This document shows, one piece after another, positions 36,420 to 45,464 of a stretch of DNA of 64,000 bases. Where the stretch lies: assembly GCA_001464115.1 (NCBI GenBank), contig LNES01000006.1, positions 186,001 through 250,000 on the forward strand, given 5' to 3'. Source of the stretch: Chlamydiae bacterium Ga0074140 (GTDB taxonomy: Bacteria > Chlamydiota > Chlamydiia > Chlamydiales > Rhabdochlamydiaceae). The translations under genes were made by a program, and so were the position numbers. The notes beneath the pieces are model-generated. The model made no database searches, was not told where the DNA came from, and was given only the letters and a program-made list of their open reading frames with translations. How positions within the stretch are numbered: the stretch's first letter is position 1; each line of letters starts with the position of its first letter.

Positions 36420-38216
36420 TTATCCTCTGGGCGCAGTAGGGACTACATGCACACCGTCTTTTGCATAATGTATTTTGCCCCATGTCGTTCCAATTTTTTG
36501 ACCGGTCGTTTTGTCGATGGAATATCCAATAAATTCATTAAAATTCACCAATTCAATATAGCCGGGCATTCCTGGCGCAATATTTGTAGCTTTCCTTCCT
36601 GTCCCCGCAAAATCATTGACCAATCTTTGCGGATCAGAATGTTCGAATATACTCTTGTTGTCCATTGCTACATAATTCTTATGCCCTACGATGTGCTTGC
36701 CTTGCTTATCCATCTGAATCTTTAGATTCGAGGATTTAAGAATCCGTTTTCGAGCTTCAGCGCGTTTGACGGCCTCTGCAGCAATGTGCGCTTTATTTCT
36801 TTTGCTGAGGGCCATGGCTTCAAAGGTCAGAAGATTGTTCGCGCGCTTGAGGTCTTGAAAGACTTTCACAGCTTTTGTTGTTCCTGCACTTGCAAAAATC
36901 TCGATCCCATACTTCCCAATAATGTATGAAATTTGGTTAGCCCTTTTGGGCGCATCCAGCTCATCCCAATGGAGGGTGAGCTCTTTGAGCTCTGGAACAA
37001 CCATTTCTAGAATCTCTCGTGATGAATTCTCTCTAACGTAGTTTGCACATGCAAACGCGGCATCGACGAAATCTTTCGAGACCTGGACGGGGTCTTGAGC
37101 AAAGGCCCATAGTGCCTGGTTGATTCCAAAGACGGCAGAAAGGAGAGAGGGGAAATATTCTATACTTGCGATCGCTGACCCTTGCTGCAGACCCATCATC
37201 ATTGCAGATGTGAGCAAGAGAAAATCTTCCGTTTGTTCTAAAAATGATTGCGGTTTCAAATTGGAAGCGAGGTAGTCGCTGAAGGCTCGGTCAAAATTTC
37301 CCGTTTCGAAATAGGCGACGGCACGTTCAAAATAGGCATCTCGATACCGGGGATTTTTGTCTATGGCTTCGCTTAAAGCTTTAATGGCTTCATTGTACAT
37401 TCCAATTTCGGAGGCGCTTTTGCCCTGATTGAAGTAGACATCCGCCTGTAGAAACTTGTCTCGCTCATGCTGTTTTACTTGAGCAATGAAACCTGATACG
37501 TCGTCGAACGCATCTGAGAATTCTCCTTTCTCGAAAAAGAGTAATCCTCTGGAATAGATCGATCCCTTCCATTTGTGGTGCGCAATGCACCAAGAAAAAA
37601 TCTGTTCATAAACAGCATTCACCTCTGATTCTGTTTTTCGAACGATCTCCAGTCTTCTCTGCTTCTCTTTTTCGTCCTTGCTCAGGTGCTGGAGCTCAGC
37701 GTCTATTGCCTTCTTTTCTGCTCCGCTCTGTTTTAACCAGGCAATCGCTTCTTCAGTTTCTCGCTTTTGTTGTGCATAGACAAATTCAGCATCCTCTTCC
37801 ATTAGCGAGAGCACTTTTTTTGTGGAGGCGAAATTTTCTAATCCCACACTCTCCTGGAAATCGTCATCAGGATCCGATTTTCGAGTCTCAAACTCGTAGA
37901 AATAATCGATGCCGTAGTTCGGGGGTTCATAATCTTCGTCGTCTTCATCAAAGTCATCTCTCTCTTCTACGTCCTCGTTTACCGTGACATTCCACTCTAG
38001 CTCCCATTCAGCACCCCTTTGCCTTCCTCTTAAATATGCCCCGCTCGAACATTCGGGATCTAAAAGGCCCATTTTTTTGAGTCCGGAAACAAGAGTATCG
38101 CCCATAGCTGCGAGATCAGGATCTGTATCTGTACCGCACCCATTGGGGCAATCAAAGAGGTTCGCGTAAGCCGTCGTAAAAAATATAAGCGGGAGAAGAA
38201 AGAGAGTTTTGCTCAT
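36420..38216 (-). CDS. Secreted TPR protein with C-terminal Ntox50-like toxin domain
   Basis: Protein of 598 residues. Residues 1-18 form a Sec signal peptide (MSKTLFLLPLIFFTTAYA). An acidic region follows (about 80-125, many Asp/Glu), then a charged coiled coil (150-210), tetratricopeptide-like repeats (about 220-320; NEAIKALSEAIDKNPRYRDA) and helical sequence. The last 101 residues match the pattern of polymorphic toxin type 50: KQGKHIVGHKNY, DPQRLVNDFAGTG, VNFNEFIGYSID, TTGQKIGTTWGKIHYAKDG and HVVPTAPRG. In that family the domain is predicted to be an RNase. The start at 38216 has GAGGA 7 nt upstream and is preferred over 38291 or 38228. Four immunity-like genes follow. How a toxin with a Sec signal would reach another cell is not shown by the sequence. 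Confidence 0.82.
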   Translation of the reverse strand: MSKTLFLLPLIFFTTAYANLFDCPNGCGTDTDPDLAAMGDTLVSGLKKMGLLDPECSSGAYLRGRQRGAEWELEWNVTVNEDVEERDDFDEDDEDYEPPNYGIDYFYEFETRKSDPDDDFQESVGLENFASTKKVLSLMEEDAEFVYAQQKRETEEAIAWLKQSGAEKKAIDAELQHLSKDEKEKQRRLEIVRKTESEVNAVYEQIFSWCIAHHKWKGSIYSRGLLFFEKGEFSDAFDDVSGFIAQVKQHERDKFLQADVYFNQGKSASEIGMYNEAIKALSEAIDKNPRYRDAYFERAVAYFETGNFDRAFSDYLASNLKPQSFLEQTEDFLLLTSAMMMGLQQGSAIASIEYFPSLLSAVFGINQALWAFAQDPVQVSKDFVDAAFACANYVRENSSREILEMVVPELKELTLHWDELDAPKRANQISYIIGKYGIEIFASAGTTKAVKVFQDLKRANNLLTFEAMALSKRNKAHIAAEAVKRAEARKRILKSSNLKIQMDKQGKHIVGHKNYVAMDNKSIFEHSDPQRLVNDFAGTGRKATNIAPGMPGYIELVNFNEFIGYSIDKTTGQKIGTTWGKIHYAKDGVHVVPTAPRG

Positions 38217-38359
38217 TTTTTTCCTCATGCAGAAAAAGAAAAGACGGTAATTAGGGGGAGGAAAATTTGCAATAGAAATGCACAGGCTCACGCGAGTTTT
38301 CTTGAAGAAAGTTGACAGAATCGATATTCTCGCAATTTTTCACTCCAAGGTGTGTGTTA

Positions 38360-39061
38360 ATGGCATTCCGCGTCCATTTTGTATTACTTGTGTGCGCAAC
38401 TGTTCTATTCCACACCTCCTGCTCCGCCGCTCGAAGGAACCATGTCGCGCATACGCAATCGATTCCTTCCAGTGAGGGTGGCGTCACAGCTGCTCCTGCA
38501 CCCTACCCTGCAAAACCACTAGTCATTATCGATGCGGGCCATGGTGGTACCGATGAGGGCGCGCGCGTCCATACGTTCATGGAGAAGAGAATCACGCTTA
38601 CGACGGCGATCATGACAAAAAAACTTTTGGAGGAGCGTGGTTATAAGGTGATCATGACGCGTACGCGCGACACCTACATCTCTCTCCCACGGCGGGTCTC
38701 CATCGCAAATAAGACAAAAGCGGCTCTCTTTGTCAGCATCCACTTCAACGCCTCTCATTACCAGAATGCGAAGGGTGTAGAGGTCTACTTTTGTGATTCG
38801 AGTGAGAGATGGAGAGCAAGCGCCTCTAGACGCCTTGCCAATTGCATACTCTATCAACTGATCGACCAGACAGAGGCATCCTCTCGTGGAATCAAGGGAG
38901 GCAATTTTCATGTGATCCGAGAAACGGAGATGCCCGCCGTGCTCGTTGAAGGGGGGTTTGTGACGAATAGTGAAGAGAGAGCTCTTTTGAGCGATAAGGA
39001 GTACCTCAGGAAAATCGCGCAAGGAATCGCTTTAGGGGTCGACAAATACTTTAAATCGTAA
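38360..39061 (+). CDS. amiA: N-acetylmuramoyl-L-alanine amidase AmiA
   Basis: Periplasmic zinc amidase (Amidase_3) of 233 residues, cutting the bond between MurNAc and the stem peptide. Motifs: IIDAGHGGTDEGA (first zinc His), the SIHFNAS segment (second His), and VLVEGGFVTNSEE (catalytic Glu). The N-terminus is a signal peptide ending in HTSC, perhaps lipidated although the -3 residue is unusual. The ATG at 38360 with AGGTG upstream is preferred. In Chlamydia the orthologue (CT268) trims septal peptidoglycan during division. It is divergent from the toxin operon. Confidence 0.93.
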   Translation: MAFRVHFVLLVCATVLFHTSCSAARRNHVAHTQSIPSSEGGVTAAPAPYPAKPLVIIDAGHGGTDEGARVHTFMEKRITLTTAIMTKKLLEERGYKVIMTRTRDTYISLPRRVSIANKTKAALFVSIHFNASHYQNAKGVEVYFCDSSERWRASASRRLANCILYQLIDQTEASSRGIKGGNFHVIRETEMPAVLVEGGFVTNSEERALLSDKEYLRKIAQGIALGVDKYFKS

Positions 39062-39071
39062 GATAAAAATT

Positions 39072-39144
39072 CGTCCTCGGCGCGAGTTGAACGCGCGACC
39101 TGTCGCTTAGGAGGCGACCGCTCTATCCCCTGAGCTACGAGGAC
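39072..39144 (-). tRNA. tRNA-Arg (anticodon CCT)
   Basis: On the minus strand a full cloverleaf can be folded: acceptor GTCCTCG/CGAGGAC, D arm GCTC/GAGC, anticodon stem GTCGC/GCGAC with loop CTCCTAA (anticodon CCT, reading AGG), T arm GCGCG-TTCAACT-CGCGC. The discriminator is G and CCA is not encoded. It lies tail-to-tail with amiA, 10 nt away, and divergent from gnd. Confidence 0.96.
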
Positions 39145-39197
39145 AAAAAGCTAACATTTTGGGGGCTTTACCCCCTTTGATGCAAGGAAGTAATAAT

Positions 39198-40658
39198 ATG
39201 GCTAAAAACGAAGCAGATATCGGACTCATCGGACTCGCTGTCATGGGTCAAAACCTGGTCCTCAACATGAACGACCATGGATTTCGTGTGGCGGTATTCA
39301 ATCGCACCGTCTCAAAAGTTGACCAGTTCCTGGAAGGGCCCGCAAAGAACACGCATGTGATCGGCACACACTCTCTGAAAGAATTTTTTGAAACTCTTAA
39401 AAGACCGCGCAAAGTGATGCTCATGGTAAAAGCAGGGGCTCCTGTGGATGAGCTGATCGAAGAGTGTCTCCCCTTCCTTGAAAAGGGGGATATTTTGATT
39501 GATGGAGGCAATAGCCACTACCCTGACACAGAACGTCGAGTAAAATCCCTAAAAGAAAAGGGTATTCTATTCATGGGGGTCGGCGTCTCCGGTGGTGAGG
39601 AGGGCGCGAGACATGGTCCCTCGATCATGCCGGGCGGAAGTCACGAGGCATGGCCAGAGCTAAAACCGATTTTCCAAGCAATCTCTGCAAAGGCGGAAGA
39701 AGATGGTCTTCCCTGCTGTGACTGGGTGGGAGATGGTGGTGCAGGCCACTATGTCAAGATGGTGCACAACGGGATCGAGTATGGCGATATGCAGCTCATC
39801 TGCGAGGCCTATCAACTCCTTCGAGAAGTTTTGGGACTCAAGGCATCAGAACTCGAAACGATCTTTGCGGAGTGGAACCGCGGTTCGCTTAAAAGTTATC
39901 TCATTGAGATCACAAGTCAAATCTTTGGCGTGAAAGATACGGATGGTAGCCCGCTCGTGGAAAAAATTCTCGACGTTGCCGGCCAAAAGGGAACTGGAAA
40001 ATGGACAGGGATCAGCGCATTTGAGCTGGGCATCCCCGTTACCCTCATTGCCGAATCGGTTTTTGCTCGGTGTCTTTCTGCGCTCAAAGAACGGCGTGTA
40101 AAGGCCTCTACACTCTTCCGCAAACCCAAAATTGCGTTTTCTGGGGATAAAAAGGCTTTTATCGAAGATGTGCGTGCCGCTCTCTATGCCTCCAAGATCG
40201 TCAGTTACGCACAGGGATTCATGCTTTTTGCGGCGGCGGCTGAAGAGCTCAAATGGAAACTCGATTATGGTTCCATCGCCCTCATGTGGCGTGCAGGTTG
40301 CATTATTCGCAGTCGCTTCCTTAATGACATCAAGAGCGCCTACGTAAAAAACCCTAAACTGGAAAACCTTCTCTTCGATGACTTTTTCAAAAAAGAGATC
40401 GAGCATGCAGAAGCCTCTTGGCGGCGCGTCGTGAGCCAAGCCGCTCTCTGGGGCATTCCTACGCCCTGCTTTAGCACGGCTCTTACCTTCTTCGATGGCC
40501 TGCGCACGGCCTCCCTTCCTGCGAATCTTCTGCAAGCACAAAGAGATTTCTTCGGAGCGCACACTTACGAACGAGTAGATCAGCCACGCGGAAAATTCTT
40601 TCATACCAACTGGACAGGAACTGGTGGAGCTGTTACTTCTGGCTCTTACAACGCTTAA
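39198..40658 (+). CDS. gnd: 6-phosphogluconate dehydrogenase
   Basis: Pentose-phosphate enzyme, 486 residues, converting 6-phosphogluconate and NADP to ribulose 5-phosphate, CO2 and NADPH. The Rossmann motif GLAVMGQNLVLNM, IDGGNSHYPDTERR, the catalytic GGAGHYVKMVHNGIEYGDMQ and the IDVAGQKGTGKWT-type signature (LDVAGQKGTGKWT) are seen. The ATG at 39198 has AAGGAAG upstream and gives the normal N-terminus; an in-frame start at 39159 would add 13 unrelated residues. In C. trachomatis gnd (CT063) lies beside lepA (CT064); here two accessory genes separate them. Confidence 0.97.
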   Translation: MAKNEADIGLIGLAVMGQNLVLNMNDHGFRVAVFNRTVSKVDQFLEGPAKNTHVIGTHSLKEFFETLKRPRKVMLMVKAGAPVDELIEECLPFLEKGDILIDGGNSHYPDTERRVKSLKEKGILFMGVGVSGGEEGARHGPSIMPGGSHEAWPELKPIFQAISAKAEEDGLPCCDWVGDGGAGHYVKMVHNGIEYGDMQLICEAYQLLREVLGLKASELETIFAEWNRGSLKSYLIEITSQIFGVKDTDGSPLVEKILDVAGQKGTGKWTGISAFELGIPVTLIAESVFARCLSALKERRVKASTLFRKPKIAFSGDKKAFIEDVRAALYASKIVSYAQGFMLFAAAAEELKWKLDYGSIALMWRAGCIIRSRFLNDIKSAYVKNPKLENLLFDDFFKKEIEHAEASWRRVVSQAALWGIPTPCFSTALTFFDGLRTASLPANLLQAQRDFFGAHTYERVDQPRGKFFHTNWTGTGGAVTSGSYNA

Positions 40659-40672
40659 GAAAGAATCTCAGA

Positions 40673-41215
40673 ATGATCTACAAAGCTTTGCTGATCACGC
40701 TTTGCGCATGGCCTATGGTTGCACACACCTCAAAAACCGGAGTGAATCGCCCCCTCAAGTTCATTGGGGATGTCAACCAGATCTTAATCCCAGCCGTTGC
40801 GTTTACAACAACACTCTGCCTTAAAGATTACAAAGGGACTGTGCAATTCTTAGAGGCTTTTGCCGCGACAGAAGCGACCGTTTTCACTTTAAAATTTACG
40901 ATCAATGAAAAACGGCCAGCTGGAAAAGAGCGACACTCCTTCCCCTCAGGACATACCGCATCTGCATTTTGTGGCGCCGCTTTCATCAACCGACGCTACG
41001 GTTTCAAGTATGCGATTCCCGCCTATGCAGGAGCCGCCCTCGTTGCAGCAGCACGGATCCAATCCAAAGCACACTGGGTTCACGATGTGGTCGCAGGCGC
41101 CGCCATCGGGATGCTTTACAGCTTTGTGTTTGCAAAACCTTACATGCCCAGAACAGAAATTATTCCCTCTGTAACTAAAGACAGTATTGCTCTCCATTGT
41201 CATCACAAATTTTGA
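40673..41215 (+). CDS. PAP2-family phosphatase, exported
   Basis: Protein of 180 residues of the PAP2 (lipid phosphatase/phosphotransferase) superfamily. The three family motifs are visible: KFTINEKRP (motif 1), FPSGHTASAF (motif 2, PSGH) and RIQSKAHWVHDVVAG (motif 3 with SRVxxxxHxxxD-like SKAHWVHD). The N-terminus is a signal peptide ending near PMVAHT; further hydrophobic segments are short, so it may be periplasmic or a reduced membrane form. Substrates could be lipid phosphates such as undecaprenyl diphosphate or phosphatidic acid. It is 14 nt after gnd, likely co-transcribed. Confidence 0.88.
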   Translation: MIYKALLITLCAWPMVAHTSKTGVNRPLKFIGDVNQILIPAVAFTTTLCLKDYKGTVQFLEAFAATEATVFTLKFTINEKRPAGKERHSFPSGHTASAFCGAAFINRRYGFKYAIPAYAGAALVAAARIQSKAHWVHDVVAGAAIGMLYSFVFAKPYMPRTEIIPSVTKDSIALHCHHKF

Positions 41216-41232
41216 AAAACATTTTATTTCTG

Positions 41233-41255
41233 AACGTGTTATAATTATTCACGTT
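41233..41255 (+). promoter_or_regulatory. Promoter -10 box within an AACGTG/CACGTT palindrome
   Basis: TATAAT at 41240-41245 is enclosed by AACGTG (41233-41238) and CACGTT (41250-41255), 11 nt apart. This arrangement would let a repressor cover the -10 region of the alpha/beta hydrolase gene. The half-site resembles the TAACGTTCACG strings at 2117 and 44289. Confidence 0.5.
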
Positions 41256-41271
41256 AAAAAATAAATTTATT

Positions 41272-42384
41272 ATGTCGGCTATTCAACCTATCAACTTTGC
41301 GGCAGTCTGGACTGAGCAGAACCAGCACCTTCAGGAACAATCATTCTGGAACTCACCAACCAGTGAGATCCTTAATACGCTGTTTAATGATAGCACCTAT
41401 CTGCTGGAGTCTTTTCTCAAGGTGATCTTACGTCCTCTTATTGGAAGACTGGTCCTTGTCTCCCTCAATTTTCCTGCAGAAAGGAGCAGGGCAACCCAAG
41501 CTGAGTGGGAAGCGCGCTGGGCAGAAGGATCCCCTTTACAGAGCCTGTACGAACCGATCCCTCTTGCTCTCTTCACTCCTGATGGGGTACTGATCCGCGC
41601 TGTATTTTATCGCAACCGCTCTGTAGAAGGTGTCGCAGATATTCCTACTATTGTCATGCATCAGCCTAACGCAGCAATTCACAAACAGGGAATGGAGCGC
41701 ACTTTCGCAAACCAGCAACAACCGCAGGCCCCCTTTCATATTGTCGGGTATGATTATAGAGGAACTGGAGAGAGTGGTAACTCCCCCGCTCCTCTCTCTG
41801 CCTCGCAACTTGTGCTTGATGGAGAAACTGTGCATCAGTGTCTACGAACCCATTACGGCATCTCTGAGCAGAATATTCGGCATTTTGGACTTTCACTAGG
41901 TGGGGGTGTAAGCGCCATGGTGCGTGCCATGCACCCCAGCCACGCTCCCTACGTCAATTGCAAATCTTTTACGAGTGTGGCAGATGTCGCTGCCGCTTTC
42001 CCTGTACCAGAAGAAGAGGTTAGAAATGCGGCTGACCGGGTTCGCGATGTTCTTCCCTCCTGGCTCGCAGAACCCCTACTTGAAATTTTCACTCTAGATT
42101 TTTTAAGAGAGATCGCAACCTGGATCATTCGCCTCTGTCGTTGGGAGTTTGATGTCAGACCATCCCTACAAAATATCGGCCAGGATGCTCTTGCTGTATA
42201 TGACAGACAAGATGAGATGATGAGAGATGCGAGTGCGAGTAGCGTGGAGAATGTACAAAAACTAGAAGTTGTTCCCATCGGCGAGTGTCGCAACCACCAT
42301 TGTCACCCCTTAGAGCATGCAAGTTCTCTCGACGGAAAGTTTGCAGACCGCGCCGTCACCGAATTTCTTACTCGCCAGCTTTAA
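41272..42384 (+). CDS. Alpha/beta-hydrolase fold protein, possible effector
   Basis: Protein of 370 residues. The nucleophile elbow FGLSLGGG places the catalytic Ser at residue 208; [10 protein letters not shown] (about 160-169) is the preceding oxyanion-side loop. Asp311 or Asp314 ([10 protein letters not shown]) and one of the His residues in NHHCHPLEH (342-349) could complete the triad. The first 100 residues are extra to the core and include a hydrophobic stretch (about 45-66). It recalls the chlamydial DUF818-type hydrolases, but that link is only from pattern. The substrate is unknown. Its end overlaps the lepA end by 17 bp (convergent). Confidence 0.78.
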   Translation: MSAIQPINFAAVWTEQNQHLQEQSFWNSPTSEILNTLFNDSTYLLESFLKVILRPLIGRLVLVSLNFPAERSRATQAEWEARWAEGSPLQSLYEPIPLALFTPDGVLIRAVFYRNRSVEGVADIPTIVMHQPNAAIHKQGMERTFANQQQPQAPFHIVGYDYRGTGESGNSPAPLSASQLVLDGETVHQCLRTHYGISEQNIRHFGLSLGGGVSAMVRAMHPSHAPYVNCKSFTSVADVAAAFPVPEEEVRNAADRVRDVLPSWLAEPLLEIFTLDFLREIATWIIRLCRWEFDVRPSLQNIGQDALAVYDRQDEMMRDASASSVENVQKLEVVPIGECRNHHCHPLEHASSLDGKFADRAVTEFLTRQL

Positions 42385-44182
42385 GGACTTCCATAAAGGC
42401 TGATTGCGGGATATTGACCTTGCCGATCTCCTTCATCCGCTTCTTACCCTTCTTCTGCTTCTCCCAGAGTTTGCGCTTACGAGTGATGTCCCCGCCGTAA
42501 CATTTTGCTGTGACGTTTTTGGTGATCGCGCGGATCGTCTCTCGGGCGATAATTTTCCCGCCCACTGCTGCTTGAATCGGCACTTTGAACTGCTGCTGGG
42601 GAATCACTTCGACAAGCTTTTGACAGATTGCTCGGCCTCGTGCTTCCGCTTTCGTACGATGGACAAGGCATGAGAAGGCGTCGACAGGTTCCTCATTCAC
42701 GCGGATCTCGAGCTTCACAATGTCACTGATCTCATATTTTTCAAACTCATAGTCGAAAGAGGCGTAACCACGGGTGATCGATTTGAGCTTGTCATTAAAG
42801 TCCGTGATGATCTCGTTCATGGGAAAGCGGTAGGTGAGAAGAAGGCGTTTGCTATCCAGAGTCTCCGTTTTCGAAAGCTCTCCCCTCTTCTCCATTCCCA
42901 AACTCATGATCGCACCCAAGAAGTCTGCGGGTGTCATGATGTGACAAATGACCCAAGGCTCCTCAATAAAATCGATATGCGCGGGATCGGGGTAGTGGGC
43001 CACGTTATCGATCTTTAAGGTGGTTCCATCACCTAGTGTAAACTGGTAAACGACAGAGGGTGCTGTTGTGATGATATCCAGATCAAATTCACGCTGTAAT
43101 CTTTCAAAGACAATCTCTAAGTGTAAAAGCCCCAGAAATCCGCAACGAAAGCCAAGTCCTAAAGCAAGACTGCTCTCCTGCTCCACCTGCAGTGCAGAGT
43201 CATTCAACTGCAGTTTGACGAGAGCATCTCTTACCGCTTCAAAATCGGAAGAGTCAACGGGATAAATCCCCGCAAACACCACGGGAGCAATCACGCGAAA
43301 TCCAGGCAACGGCTCAGTTGCAGGAGCTTTGATAGAGGTGATCGTATCACCGACTTTCACATCTGAAGTTTTCTTGATATTTGCCGTGAGATAACCCACC
43401 TCGCCGGGGCGTAAAACGTCTACGGGCTTTGCAGTCGGTGAGAAGACTCCCACTTCAATCACTTCAAACGTTTTATCCACCACCATCATCTTGATCGGCG
43501 TCTTCTTCGAAATCTCTCCACTGATCACACGGACATAGACCATGACCCCTTGATAGGGATCATAGTGAGAGTCAAAAATCAGGGCGCGCAGCGTTTCATC
43601 TGTAGGATCTGCAGGCGGGGGTACATCTAGAAGGATTCTCTCGAGAACCTCTTTGATTCCGATTCCCGCTTTTGCAGAACAAAGTACTGCATTCGACGTA
43701 TCCAACCCGATCACATCTTCGATTTGCTGCTTCACGCCTTCGACATCTGCCGCTGGAAGATCGATCTTGTTGATCACAGGAACAATCGTAAGACCTCGAT
43801 CAACAGCCAAATGGACGTTTGCGAGCGTCTGTGCCTGAACCCCCTGACCTGCATCGATCACCAGCAGGGCCCCCTCACAAGCTGCGAGCGAGCGAGAAAC
43901 CTCGTAAGAAAAGTCGACGTGACCAGGCGTGTCGATGAAGTTGATCTCGTAGGTGTTTCCATCCTCGGCCTCATAGAGCATCGTCACAGGGTGGGCCTTA
44001 ATCGTGATTCCGCGCTCCCTTTCCAGGTCCATTGCATCTAGAACCTGCGCCTGCATCTCCCTTTTCGGAATCGTATCGGTAATTTCAAGGAGGCGATCTG
44101 CCAAAGTCGATTTTCCATGGTCGATATGCGCGATAATCGAAAAGTTTCGGATCAATGCACGATTGTACTTAAAGTTCTTCAT
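42368..44182 (-). CDS. lepA: Elongation factor 4 (LepA)
   Basis: Ribosome-associated translational GTPase, 604 residues. G motifs [33 protein letters not shown] and NKIDLPAAD are visible; the LepA-specific C-terminal domain ends with [17 protein letters not shown]. Orthologue of CT064. It is a single minus-strand gene between the hydrolase and the USP-like gene. Confidence 0.98.
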   Translation of the reverse strand: MKNFKYNRALIRNFSIIAHIDHGKSTLADRLLEITDTIPKREMQAQVLDAMDLERERGITIKAHPVTMLYEAEDGNTYEINFIDTPGHVDFSYEVSRSLAACEGALLVIDAGQGVQAQTLANVHLAVDRGLTIVPVINKIDLPAADVEGVKQQIEDVIGLDTSNAVLCSAKAGIGIKEVLERILLDVPPPADPTDETLRALIFDSHYDPYQGVMVYVRVISGEISKKTPIKMMVVDKTFEVIEVGVFSPTAKPVDVLRPGEVGYLTANIKKTSDVKVGDTITSIKAPATEPLPGFRVIAPVVFAGIYPVDSSDFEAVRDALVKLQLNDSALQVEQESSLALGLGFRCGFLGLLHLEIVFERLQREFDLDIITTAPSVVYQFTLGDGTTLKIDNVAHYPDPAHIDFIEEPWVICHIMTPADFLGAIMSLGMEKRGELSKTETLDSKRLLLTYRFPMNEIITDFNDKLKSITRGYASFDYEFEKYEISDIVKLEIRVNEEPVDAFSCLVHRTKAEARGRAICQKLVEVIPQQQFKVPIQAAVGGKIIARETIRAITKNVTAKCYGGDITRKRKLWEKQKKGKKRMKEIGKVNIPQSAFMEVLKAGE

Positions 44183-44231
44183 ATGCGGATAAAATACTGT
44201 AGGGAGGATTGTGTTGCAATGGGAAGATTAA

Positions 44232-44268
44232 GATCGGGCACGGGCACGGACGCGGGCACGAAAGAGTG
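44232..44268 (+). repeat. Family B repeat unit upstream of the USP-like gene
   Basis: GATCGGGCACGGGCACGGAC followed by GCGGGCACGAAAGAGTG. Its inverted partner, sharing 24 identical bases, stands at 45410-45440, so the two units enclose the whole USP-like gene (about 1.2 kb). Confidence 0.85.
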
Positions 44269-44288
44269 AATCGGGAAATGGTAACGCA

Positions 44289-44304
44289 ATCGGTAACGTT
44301 CACG
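44289..44304 (+). promoter_or_regulatory. Shared upstream motif ATCGGTAACGTTCACG
   Basis: Identical over 16 bases to 2117-2132. In both places a GGTAACG copy precedes it by roughly 20 bases. It stands about 120 bp before the USP-like start. Possible regulator site common to accessory genes. Confidence 0.4.
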
Positions 44305-44425
44305 TGAAAAAATATTCTTTACTGCGCTGAAATGTAATTAAAATTTTAATTTTACTTTCTGAATATTTTGTAATCTTATGAGGAGTGTGTTAAAATTATT
44401 GCACAATAAATTGAAGGAATCTCAG

Positions 44426-45388
44426 ATGAATGGAGTTCGACCAGATGCGGTTCAAGGCCCTGCTCTAGACCTCGTAAGACGGGACCGGGATCCCGATGAC
44501 CTGGACTGCCGTATCAACGCTCTAGTCGTTTTTGGCCAATTTCTGCAAATTGCAGCGGCTGTAACCGGCGTTGTTTTTGCTTACTGCCTATTAACCGTCT
44601 CTCCCCTCTATCTTCTTGCCGAAGTGATCCCGCTGATCATTTGGGCTGTGGGATCTGAAATCCAGAGAGTCCGTGCTGCCTACGATGGTTCTCTCTACTT
44701 TCCAGGCTACTCAAATCCTCCATTTATGCAAAACCAACCGATTGGGATTCCGAACCGCGATAACAGTTGCGGTCCAAGCTCGATTGTCCAACTCTCCCTA
44801 GTTTCTCCGGCAATTAATGCGGCTTTGGATCAACATCCGGATCATCCCCTTGCACGCATACGAGAACAGTATAGAGCCGTACAGGCTGGACAAAGACGTG
44901 TCGGTCAAGAGATTCGCCCGGAAGTTCTACGCCAGGGTGTGGCGAGAGAAAACCGCTTAGATGTCGGTGCTGTATTCGACCAACTTCTTCAAAATCTGCT
45001 AGAGCAAAATCTAATCCTTCTCGGATTACCCCCATTACAACCAAATGACGACGCACAAGAAATCTTCCATAGACAGCTCCTGCAAGAAATTCAAAATCTC
45101 GATGCTGCAAATGAGCTCTTCATACATGTTCCATCCTTAGGAAAACGCCCCATCCCTTTCGCTTTTGATCACAATGGCCACCATTTTGAAGCAGATGCAT
45201 TTATTCTTCACACACCTGGCGACGGGGGCCACTACACTGCATTTGTTAAAAAAGAGCACCCAGAAGTGCCAGATCCGATCTGGTGGCGTGCGAATGATAG
45301 TCGTGTGACTGCCCTCGAAAGACCTCCCCAGCGTGAGCTAGAAAGAGCCGCTATCGTCCACTACAGACGAACAAACGCTGAAGTGTAA
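44426..45388 (+). CDS. Probable USP-type (C19-like) deubiquitinase with Inc-like hydrophobic domain
   Basis: Protein of 320 residues. Residues about 30-80 form two hydrophobic helices separated by a short turn, the bilobed layout of chlamydial inclusion-membrane proteins. The catalytic region resembles ubiquitin-specific proteases: a Cys box IPNRDNSCGPSSIVQLSL (Cys115) and a His box GDGGHYTAFVKK (His269), followed by WWRANDSRVTALE, where Asn290/Asp291 match the third catalytic position of the USP fold. Chlamydia-like bacteria are known to encode deubiquitinases of several classes. The start at 44426 has AAGGAA upstream; the in-frame 44378 would overlap the promoter-like TTAAAATTATT. No type III signal can be verified by eye. 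A different papain-like protease is the main alternative. Confidence 0.72.
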   Translation: MNGVRPDAVQGPALDLVRRDRDPDDLDCRINALVVFGQFLQIAAAVTGVVFAYCLLTVSPLYLLAEVIPLIIWAVGSEIQRVRAAYDGSLYFPGYSNPPFMQNQPIGIPNRDNSCGPSSIVQLSLVSPAINAALDQHPDHPLARIREQYRAVQAGQRRVGQEIRPEVLRQGVARENRLDVGAVFDQLLQNLLEQNLILLGLPPLQPNDDAQEIFHRQLLQEIQNLDAANELFIHVPSLGKRPIPFAFDHNGHHFEADAFILHTPGDGGHYTAFVKKEHPEVPDPIWWRANDSRVTALERPPQRELERAAIVHYRRTNAEV

Positions 45389-45409
45389 CGTAATTTCTCA
45401 GCGAAGCTC

Positions 45410-45440
45410 TTTCTTTCGTGCCCGCGTCCGTGCCCGTTTT
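45410..45440 (-). repeat. Family B repeat unit downstream of the USP-like gene
   Basis: Reverse-complement B unit (CTTTCGTGCCCGCGTCCGTG, then CCCG), 22 nt after the USP-like stop and 25 nt before the ftsI stop (convergent genes). Partner of 44232-44268. Confidence 0.85.
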
Positions 45441-45464
45441 TCACTCTTCTGTTCATCACTCCCT

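Noticed and set aside
39846..40604. 252-codon open frame antisense to gnd
   Set aside because: Opposite a certain housekeeping gene, no recognisable motif and no Shine-Dalgarno.
44378..44425. Earlier start for the USP-like gene
   Set aside because: Would place the promoter-like TTAAAATTATT inside the gene; the ATG at 44426 has a proper AAGGAA.
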